A stretch of 64,000 bases of DNA from Marsupella aquatica (lineage: Eukaryota; Marchantiophyta). The notes below the pieces were generated by a model that saw only the letters and a program-made list of their open reading frames with translations, had not been told where the DNA came from and ran no database searches. The stretch is from positions 16,244,001 to 16,308,000 of the forward strand of contig OZ316896.1 of assembly GCA_973895155.1 (NCBI GenBank), read 5' to 3'. This document shows, piece after piece, positions 1 through 9,465 of the stretch (positions are counted from its first letter, which is position 1; each line of letters begins with the position of its first letter). A program made the position numbers and the translations under genes.

Positions 1-2263
1 AAATACCTAGATCACGCCCATTTACTGTAGGTTGCGGGACCCTACCTGAATTTATGCTTTCGGACAATAATACTTAATAATATTGACCACGGCAACTTGT
101 GATGTAAGCTTTGGTTCTCCACCACATGATTGCACCTTTACTAAGTACTCTCGATGTCACACGTCGAATAGATGGATTCGTTTAGGTGGTGGAATGGGAC
201 TGTCTTCCACATAGAACATGGGGTTTACTCACTACATTTGCTTTAATGTAATCTCTTAGGAGTAGCTATAGGGGGTCAATTTGGAGTCCCTGTGCCACAC
301 ATTGGGCACACTCCAATGTGTGCTAATCCTCAGCTTTTGAGGTGCCTGAGCAGGGTGCAGCCTTTATGGCCCACCCATCACGCACAAAACACAAGACAAT
401 CTGTTTTATGCTTTGTTTTGACCTGATTTGACTGTAAGTTTTGAGAACAGTGAGGTAATTTGTCAACTCTGGAATCTTTTCTGTCATCCACTTTGCAGGG
501 GAAAAAGCTATGTTCTGAAATTCTACCATGTCAATTACTATACAAGCGATGAAACATGAAATTATATGGGAGGACGATTGAAATTTTAAGGGTGATGATT
601 AATGCCTTCAATGTAAGAATAAAGGCATGCAAAATTTTAAAACTTTCGATTCCACAACAAAAATAATGATCTCAGCCAAAGAGGAAAAAGAAATGTTCAA
701 TCCAAAGTGCCCAGAAGACATCCCTCAGTACCTGAACACTCAATTTGAACAAGAGAAAGACCTCTTGACCTCCAAGAATGTAACAATTTTGTCGAAGGAC
801 AAAACAAGGGAAAAACCACAATTCTACACTTGCAATGCAATAGAGCCAATGAGTTGCTTAACATTTTGAGTGTCGTCCTTCTCAAAATGAGTTGGATAAG
901 GACTTTGCAGTCAAGTTGAACTTGTTCCACCTGTTCAGCTTATTAATTCCTAGAAGTTCCTCCAGTTGGGGCAAAGTGGGTATTTTAAGCTACATGAGGG
1001 AATGTCAAAAAGGTGTTCCGTGGCGGTTTTACAAGACTGGAATGCTGCGGGCTGGGTCGAGAGCTGAAAATCTGTGGTTCCAAAAAATTGCTACCACCAC
1101 TAACTTGGGTGGTCAGTGCACCGGCATCCACACCAAAAATTGGTCTGTGCAATGTGTCAGCGGCTTTCAGAAGAACAGCCAAATTTAAAAACAACAAGTA
1201 TTTACTTGTCCGTGGGCTGTTGTTGTCAATTGTCTCAAAATGAAAACCCCCTGGGTTAAGTTTGCACAGGGTAGTGGACACAAATTTTTGTGCAACTACT
1301 CACCAAACAGAAAAGGGGAAACAGCCACCTGAGACCCCCTATATTTCAACAGGAAACAAATTTCAAAAAGTTGGAATTCATTATTCCCAACTAATTGTCA
1401 CTAGAAGCTAGAGTTCGGGTCTACAATTCTAGAGTGAAGTCTCTAGCCCATGACTCTAGGGGTGCAATGGATGTCTGGTGGCAGCCCTTGGCCCTCCCGC
1501 TCTCTGGCAAGGATCACATTGCTTGATAAACTGGTGTACATCCTTGTGTAAGGTTTGCCACCAGTAGCCTCCATCAAAATTTATGTGGATGGAAAGAAGA
1601 AGGAGATATTTGTTGTCAAAATGATAATCATGCATGATAATTTAGGTCATCTTACTAGTACATAGGTTACTTTAAAGGCCTACTATTTAGGATGAAGTCT
1701 TTGGAAAGTAACTCCCAATAAGGACAAAACTGAAATTGAAGGTGGACAAAAAGCAGAGATGGAACCAAAGATGAAGTAAAGTGACATAGATTCTAAATAA
1801 AGACAAAACTGCAATGAGGATGGACAAAAAACATGGATGAGACAAAGATGTACAAGAAATAACATAGAATATTTTCTTTTATTTTTGGTTGTCATATTTA
1901 TCTGCCTTCAAGGAACCACTTATAGGGTGTGATGCAAAGCTGCTTTCTAGGGCTACCATCTAGAGTGAAGCCTCTAGCCCGTAACTCTCAATGATGGACA
2001 TAAAAGACTCTGACTAAATAAGGACAAAGTTGAAAATGAGAATGGACTAAAATGAGGGGAGACAAACTAAATACAGGGATGAGGGCAAAGATGAAAAAGA
2101 AATAACATAGAATGTTTTTTTTTTGTAAAATACATTTATCTTCATTTCTATTTACTTGAACAGGTAGTCGGGCTAGTCTTTTCTATTCATCTTACTTATA
2201 GAGCGCAAAGGGGAAGCTAGAGTGAGGGTCTAGGTTTCTAGAGTGAGGGTATATTATGTACAA
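1..2263. other. gene-free repeat-rich flank
   Basis: No reading frame here resembles a known protein, and the short open frames on both strands overlap one another with no family motif. The stretch holds copies of a dispersed motif around TCTAGAGTGAAGCCTCTAG at 1428-1460, 1959-1989 and, in altered form, 2215-2250. It also has a poly-T run near 2107. It looks like decayed transposon or intergenic DNA. Confidence 0.6.
1428..1460. repeat. dispersed ~33-bp motif with short hairpin, copy 1
   Basis: The core reads TCTAGAGTGAAGTCTCTAG and is followed by a CCATGACTCTAGG-like tail. CTAGAG and CTCTAG can pair as a 6-bp stem. Close relatives lie at 1959-1989, 10645-10678 and 12343-12375, and partial ones at 2215-2250 and 11670-11683. 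The family is unknown to me; it may be a conserved part of a larger decayed repeat. Confidence 0.7.
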
Positions 2264-2500
2264 TCTACAACTATAATAAGGGATCCCACATTTCTTGTCC
2301 TTTGTCCCAATACCAAAAAGCTCCTGGGCGGGAAAGATCCATAGCCGTTGGATTCGAGTAGCTGTTTTTCCTGACCATTGATAGAGGAAATGTGCACCCC
2401 TGACACATATGTGCTTTCCACTGCCCCATAAATACCCCGACCCAACTTGCTATGGGCTGGCCCTCCTTGCACAGTACAATGCATTGGCATAGGGCTAGTC
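2264..2500. repeat. ~230-bp repeat, copy A
   Basis: It starts with ACTATAATAAGGGATC. A TGTCCTTTGTCCCAATAC-like segment follows, then a TATA-like CCCATAAATACCCC, and it ends with GCCCTCCTTGCACAG and GGCATAGGGCT. The next 235 bases repeat the same order of blocks, and a third copy lies at 33255-33482. A TATA-like box inside a short repeat could mark a solo LTR or TRIM, but no LTR-type ends or target duplications were recognised. Confidence 0.8.
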
Positions 2501-2735
2501 TTTAACTATAATAAGGGATCTTGCCTATTTTTGTCCTTTGTCCCAATACAAAAATGTTCCCAAGTGAGAAATATCCACAGCTGTTGGCTTTGATTAACTA
2601 TTTTCCCTGACCGTTGATGGAAGAAATGTGCACCCCTAGCACATATATGCTTCCCGCTGCCCCATAAATGCCCCGCCCTGACTCCCTATGGGCCAGCCCT
2701 CCTTGCACAGTGCAAGGCACGGGCATAGGGCTTGT
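2501..2735. repeat. ~230-bp repeat, copy B (tandem to copy A)
   Basis: It lies directly after copy A in the same orientation, with the same ordered blocks: ACTATAATAAGGGATC, TTTGTCCCAATAC, ATGTGCACCCCT, CCCATAAATGCCCC, GGGCCAGCCCTCC and GGCATAGGGCT. It is closer to the distant copy at 33255-33482 in the CCCATAAATGCCCC block than copy A is. Confidence 0.8.
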
Positions 2736-3719
2736 TCATGGTATATTATGTATGATTGTTCATTGTGAATATATTTTGTTACATTTTATTATTCTCTTCC
2801 CGGTGTAATCACTTTCAAAGAATGGCTAGTATATATCACATTGCCAAAAAGACAAGAACTCCAAACCGGGACACATGCCAAAAAGACAAGAACGCCAAAC
2901 GGGGAGACATGATCCCAAAGGTGAAACAGTCCAATAAAGGGAGGGGACCCCCAAGAAGACCAAAGTGGCCCACGAAGTCAAGGAGCAACTCAGAAAAACT
3001 AAGAAGCAAACAACAAACAAAAAATCACACTAGGTCCTAAATTAAAAGCCAAGTAGACCTCAGGACTAAAGAGCATAGTCTGGCCTAGTATTCAAAGGCC
3101 TAGTATTGAAAGAATGGGCATTAATGGGCATTAAGGATGGTAAGAAGAGACAGCTGACTGGATTTTGTAATGTTGTACTAGGTACGATTGTCGTGAACCA
3201 TATATCAGTCAGCAACTGATTCACTTTAGCTACAGTAAGTTGGGTGCCCCACTTTCTATGGATTCCAACAGAGATATCATTCTACTTGGGTCTGACATCG
3301 ATTCTGAAGAAAGCCTTGCACATTGTCGGTTGATTCATTTTGTTCTTGGTCAGTGTCTGGATGGGATGACGAACATGGAGCATCTCAGTCTTTCCACCCT
3401 GTAGACCAGACGAAAACTTTTGTCCCAATCTCCTTTCCCATGCAACAGGCAATTCGCTCTAATCTATGTAGAGTACTGTTTACGGCGGCTTCCTGCTTTC
3501 CACAACTTGCCGAAGGGTAACGTACAGTTTTGCCGTTTCACTGGGAATTTGGAGCTCCATCGCTGTGAACAGAGCTGTCCACATGGGCTGATGTCTGACC
3601 TCCATTCACTGTGGCGAAGATGTACTACTGACCTGATGTGTTACTGACCTGATCGTTAGCGAAGCTTGACGATGAAAAGCAGAGAGGATAGGGGCAACGA
3701 CTACGTTTCTTCTTTCGGT
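2736..3719. other. intergenic, short tandem duplication
   Basis: No gene is recognised. Around 2840-2911 a ~36-bp unit containing CCAAAAAGACAAGAAC is repeated twice. A basic open frame (plus, ending at 3040) runs across it, but its lysine-rich character comes from the repeat and it shows no family motif. Near 3090-3140 there are further small direct repeats, such as GGCCTAGTATT and GGGCATTAA. Confidence 0.5.
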
Positions 3720-4330
3720 GCAGAGATTTCACTGGCGGTCCCAGATCGTTCTTGTCTTTGAAGGACTGTTGCATACATGTAAAATTCAATGTCTTTTATT
3801 AAATCGTTCAGTGCAGAGCTTTCCCTCCCCTTCCGTTCCTGACTTTAAAGTAACGGATTCTATATCTAATGAATGAAAAATGATGGCGAGTCCGAATGAT
3901 ATGAAACTCATTTCTGCAACAAGGCAAGAAATGTAATAAGGACTTTAATGTTAGAAAATCGTTCAGTGGAGAGCTGGCGGCGGTCCCAAATCGTTTTCGT
4001 CTTTCATAGTGTGGCAAGAACTTCAGCGTACACGTAATTTCAATGTCCTTATTAGTACATGGTTCAGAGCACAGCTCCCCTCCCGTTCCTGACTATGAGG
4101 CAAACAATTCGGTATGAAATGGAAAGAAAAATCGTGCGGAGAACGAGTGACATGAACCTCTATTCTGCAACAAAGGCAACAAGTGTAATGGTAGATATGA
4201 ATTTTGATGTCCTTAAGTAAATCATTCATTGCACAACTCCTACCTTTTCTTTCCAGACTTTAAAGGAAAATCTAAACTGTATAAAATGGAAGGAATGACA
4301 TGAAATACTGTTCTGCGACGTTTGCTTGTT
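3720..4330. repeat. degenerate tandem array, unit ~250-290 bp
   Basis: Blocks recur in the same order. GGCGGTCCCAGATCGTT (near 3733) recurs as GGCGGTCCCAAATCGTT (near 3976). AATTCAATGTC/ATTTCAATGTCC, TCGTTCAGTG and CCGTTCCTGACT recur with them, as does CTGCAACAA(G)GCAA. A partial third unit begins near 4200. The array ends about 930 bases from the stop of the minus-strand D-box gene. No coding role is seen. Confidence 0.7.
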
Positions 4331-5260
4331 TGTCCAAAAAGATTCTTCCTTTCCATTTTGTTCCTGCTTTGCTATTAGTAAGTATATGGGCTTCACTTCA
4401 CAGTGACCTCAATGAGATGGAAAGATCCAAAGTAGTTCCGTATGCTACTAAGCTCGCTTCAAGCTGATCTAAATAAAATCTTGAACGTCAATTTAAAGGA
4501 GTACATATGATTCCTTCTGTACCAGCAATGCCATTCCAACTTGTGTTTCACTATCAGCAAATTGAAACTTTGATAATGCGGCAAGGAAATTTAGAACCTG
4601 ATTAGTCATCAGACTCCTCGTGAGGTCAACCAAGTAGGGATGCTGAAGACATTGCGTGGATCTCAACTCCAGCAGATTTCTCTTGTATTAAATATACAGG
4701 CAAATAATTGGGTATACTGTACAGTCGACTTCAATCGACAGAAACGGACCTGTAACCTACAATTGGCCGTTGCTGAGGGGCACACAAAACCTCCTGAGCT
4801 TCCCCCAAAAAACTTTAGGTGATGCCCAGCTGAAGAATGTCGCTCAAAACTTGAACCGGCAGCGAAGAAAAGCAACCTCTAAGGCTCGTGGCCCCCGTCC
4901 CTATATACTGACTGAACTACTGTGCTTAATTTCAATTCGGGAAAATTCTAGGTGGAGCCCTTTCTCGCCCTCCTACCTCAAGACAAATACCTGACATGTC
5001 TGCTGAAAGGCTCAAAATTTACCATGTTGCCTGTATCGACGCTAGTCAGCTCACTCGTCACCTTCCTCTTGCCAAGCAGAAGAAGAGGGGCTTTGTTGAG
5101 GGTGGTCGGGAAGTCTTAAGGTTGCCGAGGAGATCCAAGAGGCGACTTTCTCGTTCGGAAAGCGGAGAAGTTTCCAGTCCTCGGAGGATCACTAGAAACA
5201 CATGAAAGAATTGAGGCAAGAAAGAGTCGTGGCCAGCGGTCGATTTGGAACCGACAAATA
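4331..5260. other. 3' flank of the D-box gene, no supported gene
   Basis: This lies past the stop codon of the minus-strand gene ending at 5261 and should contain its 3' UTR near 5000-5260. A plus-strand frame of 69 codons at 4996-5205 encodes a basic, serine-rich peptide rich in KR pairs. It has no recognisable motif and is antisense to the likely 3' UTR, so it is not called as a gene. Confidence 0.5.
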
Positions 5261-7094
5261 TCATCCTGATGCAGGGGGGCTCCGATTGCTGTCTTGTATG
5301 ACTGGCCACAGCTCAGGAAGACGGGGATAGTCGGAATCGTCGTAGGCATGGTTAAGCTTCAATAGTACCGGATCGTCTGCCATTGACGACGGTGCTTCCA
5401 ACTCAACACCTGCTAGACAGAAACGTGTATTACACACGCCCACGAAGTCAACCAAATAGCCAGTGATGCACGCAAAGACACAAGAGCTCAATATTACCAT
5501 TACCAGTTCATGCAACTTTGACATCTATTTGGAAGGGCAGTTGTCTACATAAGATAAGTACCGCTATCCATGTCCATGTCCATTTCCATATCCATATCGT
5601 CATCGAACGGGTTGCTGCGGGGATCTGGCTTCAGGCGTCCATCCTCGTAGTAAATGGAGGAATCCACCTTCATGTAATTGCACACAGCAAGAAAGCCATT
5701 TAGTCCCCGTTAGATGTGTTCCGCTTTGTTCACAACTGCAAAGCAAACCTGTCTTCCATGTCATGCAGCAAACGAAACGCTAGCTGCCACCGCTGCATAT
5801 GTTTCAGATTTTACGTGCGCTATCATAGATCCTAGTCTACTTGAATGTGCAACCATTATATCTGCAAACGATTGTATGACGTTCCAGATACTAGACTCCG
5901 CCAATGTGCACCCGTTACACGTTAGACACTTGGGTCAGTTCCCTACCGCCGTTCTCTCGAAATGAAACTCTGCTAATACATGGCCTTCTTCCATCCTAAG
6001 ATAATTCTGTCATTTATGAAAGTTCTTTGGACTTTTAGCCTTCAGTAGTCGAATGGCAACGATACAGACATGTCCATAACCATGCATAAATTGGGGGTGG
6101 GCTCCTAAACATCATGAGGTGTTAAGAAAGTCGATTCGTCTGTAAGGTGTACTTATCATTCAACCGTCATTCTCAGGAGCTGCTTATGAAAGAACTCAAC
6201 GCTGTCTCCCGTACAGTCAATCAGGCCTCAACATTGAAGAAAAAGATTCTAGACTCGTTCAAAGCATTCATTGGTTGATTCTCAATCATTCCTAAAGAAC
6301 GACATGCTCTCAACAAGAATCCCAACCCCCAAGGCAGACTATAGGATCAGTGAAGATAACCTACCTCGTCTATGGTAGGTTTTGAAAATGACCGAACGCC
6401 CACTTCACGATAGTTACGCACCATAGCCACGGTTTCTTCGATCTCTGGACGATAATCAAGAAAATCAGCGGGATTCCAACTACAGCTTAAACACATTTCG
6501 ACATTGTCAGTGACGCGTAGTTCTCGTTCACAGCACTGAGGAGGAACCTCTTGGGGATCTTCGCTCGAAGTAGGGCCCGTCTACTTCTTTGGAATGACAC
6601 AATTTGGAAATGGACTGTCCACATTGCAATCACTCACCTGCTTCTACTATTTTCTCCCGCAGAGCATCCATATCCTGTCCAGTGAAGTGCGTTTGCTCGA
6701 TGGGAAGGTCCTCCTTGGCCCATTCCTCAGCCTGGCGCAATTGCTCGGGGGTGAGGTTGAATTTGTGTTCTGCTTTCTTTCTCTGGCTCGGCTTTACTCC
6801 TCCTCTTGCAACAGAAGGGGCAGGCTGAGCACCATTGACAATACTACGAAGAGGCAAACGGGCTGATGGCTTCTGAGCCGAAGATAGAGGCGGTCCCGCT
6901 GCTGTTCTTGGAGGCAGGTTCTCGGACCGAAACACTGAAAGCCCCGATGGCTTCGGAGAAGGCTTTGGGGTGCCAAAAGATGAACCCGACTTATTGGTAT
7001 TACTGATATCCGATAGGATTTTCCTGTCACTCGGCATCGACTGCTGTTGCTTCAACCCCGCGCGGCCCGTTCCTTGGGATCCATTTCCCTGCAA
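5261..7094 (-). CDS. D-box, PATRONUS/RSS1-like (plant securin-type) protein, 4 exons
   Basis: Exons on the minus strand are 7094-6638, 6558-6365, 5667-5562 and 5412-5261. Phases 1, 0 and 1 agree across introns of 79, 697 and 149 bases, giving about 302 residues. Residues 24-32, RKILSDISN, are a perfect destruction box (RxxLxxxxN), the degradation signal read by the anaphase-promoting complex. The next ~90 residues are basic and rich in Pro and Ser. A conserved-looking block with EEWAKEDLP and THFTGQDMDAL sits at about 123-145. Residues ~239-251 are an Asp/Met run, and the last exon carries another acidic stretch. A D-box, a basic disordered N-half and an acidic C-half fit plant securin-type proteins that restrain separase or protect cohesion in the nucleus; I recall WAKDG...HFTGND-like blocks in PATRONUS/RSS1 relatives. 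The family name is an inference. The last intron ends in a tandem acceptor (TAGCAG), so 301- and 302-residue forms are possible. Confidence 0.6.
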
Positions 7095-7602
7095 CTTGAC
7101 TGCGAGTCACATTGACGCGTAGAACAATTCAGCATTCCCCCAAAACAAAGCCACGCAGAGCAGAAACCACGAATTGAGCTCACGCTCGGTGAGGATAAGA
7201 AGTCTAATGGTGCTCAGGCCGGCCTATTGCATATGGCTTCGCTGCTGGAAAACAGGCAGGCTCATGATCCGAGATGGACAATGCCTCTTGGCTTTCATTT
7301 GTGCATGGCCCTCCGCCGGCAGGATGGCGATCCAAGCATTCTAAACTACTTGAAACACAAATGCAAGAATCATCTTACCAGCTGGACGAGAATTTTCATC
7401 GTTGAGAGAATTCCGGGGCCGGCTGGCCAAAGCCATCGTCTAGATCCCTGCTCAATCAACAACAAAGAAACCGGCCCTGCTCCAACTCCCACCCACAAAC
7501 CAACCGCCGCTCCTCTGGAAGTTACAGTAGAGATCCGTTCCCCTTCGCTAGAATCGGTGCGATTGATCGAAAAGAAGTGCAAGATCGTCCACGCAGAGCT
7601 GT

Positions 7603-7675
7603 ATTGAGCTGAGCTGAGCTGAGCTGAGCTGAGCTGAACTGAACTGAACTAAACTGAGAACTGAACTGAACTGAA
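7603..7675. repeat. pentanucleotide microsatellite (GAGCT/GAACT)n
   Basis: About eight perfect GAGCT-type units (TGAGCTGAGCTGAGCT) grade into GAACT units, with an interruption near 7650-7660. The array lies ~510 bases upstream of the start codon of the minus-strand D-box gene, so length variation could affect its promoter; that is inference. Confidence 0.85.
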
Positions 7676-7680
7676 ACTGC

Positions 7681-7921
7681 TCTGCAAGCACCAACTCGAA
7701 CGCCTCAAAGGCCCCAAAGGCAGAAACGTCGACAGTGCTCAAGAAATCACCCCTCTCGTCGGATTTCGCTTCAACACGTAATCTATCCGCAACTGAACTG
7801 ATCTGCAAGCACCCACTCGAACGCCGCACATCCCCAAAAACGCAGAAACGCAGAAACGTCGACAGTCTTCGAAGAAATAACCTCGCAGTTCGGATTTCGT
7901 TTCAAAGTGTAATCGTCCGCA
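7681..7921. repeat. 121-bp tandem duplication, diverged
   Basis: Copy 1 (7681-7801) and copy 2 (7802-7921) both begin TCTGCAAGCACC and continue through ACTCGAACGCC, GCAGAAACGTCGACAGT, TCGGATTTCG and TTCAA. They differ by substitutions and small indels, including an extra CGCAGAAA in copy 2. Confidence 0.85.
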
Positions 7922-8280
7922 ATGTAAATCCGGGTTAGTGATCAGGTTACCGTTGGGTCAAGTTTTTCCGTCCGTGGTCCCCATTACCATAATCTCACCT
8001 CCTGACATAACGGAAAAATCTCAGGGTGGTATTTTGCATTTTGGGGCTTTAGATTGCCACGTTAGCATTTTGGCCTTCATGATATTTCATTAAAAAACAA
8101 CCATATATTTATGTAGTCTGGGATCTGATCCTTTTTTCTCCTGGGGTAGTGCATATGCGGAGTGTTTGGGACAGCGGTTCCAAATTCAAAATCCAGATAA
8201 ATTGAGCCTTGTAATGAAAAATGAAAATACTGAGAGAACTTTGATATATCAGTGTTTCCAACCTTAATGAATAGGTAAAA

Positions 8281-8361
8281 ACCGGGGCTAATTCCTTAAT
8301 GGGAAAACAAGTTTCCTGTATATATGGTCGCCTTTATATCCCATTAAGGGATAGCCCTGGT
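8281..8361. repeat. inverted repeat, 22-23-bp arms
   Basis: The left arm (8281-8303, ACCGGGGCTAATTCCTTAAT plus GGG) pairs with the right arm (8340-8361, CCCATTAAGGGATAGCCCTG plus GT) across a 36-base loop with few mismatches. It could be a small MITE core or a transcript hairpin. No target duplication was recognised. Confidence 0.75.
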
Positions 8362-9428
8362 CCTTAACCGTATACGTAATGGTTGGACGGAAATTTGGGA
8401 TGCATCTTGTAATGGCTGGATGGAAATGCATAATGTGCCTCTGGATTCCCGTAATGGTTGGATGGAAAAGTCAGGAAAAGTCTTTGTGTGTGGATGTTTT
8501 GCACTGGCTGGATGTCACAAATATATTTTCAATGACAAAAATATATGAAGGGCTGGATGGAAAATGGTTCTTTCATCAGAGAAAACTTCTTAGTGTTCTT
8601 GATGAATCTTGGGAGGGCAATTTCTTGTAATAACTATTTGTTGGAACACATTGAATGCAACATGGATGCACAATTTCAAAACAAAATTTCAAAACAAAAA
8701 ACACAGATCTGTGAAAATTTCCATTTATTTAGAGGTTATCCAAAAACTGATTAAGCTAGGTACATTGTTACTGGACAATTATGTCTCACTAGAGCAAATT
8801 ATGGCTCACTAGAGCATCAATATCTCAAAAAGAATTAATGTGGAGCTATACTATTCTCTTTGTCATCCTCGGTACTGGGCTGAACAACCTTTATTGTCAC
8901 ACTACAATTATGGAACGAATTCCCTGTCAGATTAGTTCCTACAGTCAAATGAGACTTCGGCATCTTAGACATTTTCTGAAACAGCTCCAAATTCTTGGTC
9001 ATAATTGTAATTCCTGTGAGGAAGCAAGGTTACCGGTGTGTAACCTTTTCTACTAGGTGTCACCATTTCCATAATACTCTGCCCATAACAGGTATTACGT
9101 TTGATAATGACAGCCAATCAGTATTTCATCACTTTCTGGTCACAAGGTTACAGACCAATAACCCAAGACCAAGCCGTCATTACCCTATAAATTAAGGGTC
9201 GTTCGATGATTTTTATTGCTCTTCCCTTATCAGAGCTTGCCACGTAGTCAACTTTACATCTCATTATTCTAAACCATATTTTCCGATGTATTTGTATACC
9301 AAACACGCAGTCGTTCGATCTGACAGGAGGTCACGCCGCGGGTCATGCTGATCCCTAATTCGAGTATGGACAATCAGATTCAACTCGCGCGTCATATCGA
9401 TGGCTCACGACTCTTAACGCATATTTAG
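8362..9428. other. no gene; short dispersed repeats
   Basis: The block GTAATGGTTGGATGGAAA occurs three times in diverged form between 8376 and 8470, and shorter GGCTGGATG pieces follow to about 8560. The rest is AT-rich and has only short, motif-free reading frames on the plus strand. It looks like decayed repetitive DNA. Confidence 0.5.
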
Positions 9429-9465
9429 GGTCTCGTGGTACTCCATTAAGGAGTACCTTGAGACC
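9429..9465. repeat. near-perfect 16-bp inverted repeat
   Basis: GGTCTCGTGGTACTCC (9429-9444) and GGAGTACCTTGAGACC (9450-9465) pair at 14 of 16 positions across the 5-base spacer ATTAA. Both this hairpin and the one at 8281-8361 contain CATTAAGG/CCTTAATG at the arm-loop edge, so they may belong to one element family. Confidence 0.8.

Larger units (their letters stand above)
7095..8280. promoter_or_regulatory. upstream region of the D-box gene with satellite-like repeats
   Basis: This is the 5' flank of the minus-strand gene starting at 7094. It contains a pentanucleotide array at 7603-7675 and a 121-bp duplication at 7681-7921. A plus-strand open frame of 126 codons (7227-7607) shows no motif and is probably chance. 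No core promoter element can be placed with confidence. Confidence 0.4.

Noticed and set aside
4996-5205. 69-codon basic plus frame
   Set aside because: Antisense to the probable 3' UTR of the D-box gene and without a family motif. A small real gene cannot be excluded.
6581-6647. alternative first intron of the D-box gene (ATA/GTAGAA donor to the TAG before 6580)
   Set aside because: It also keeps frame but uses a weak donor and a 67-base intron. The GTGAGT donor with an acceptor before 6558 is better and keeps phase.
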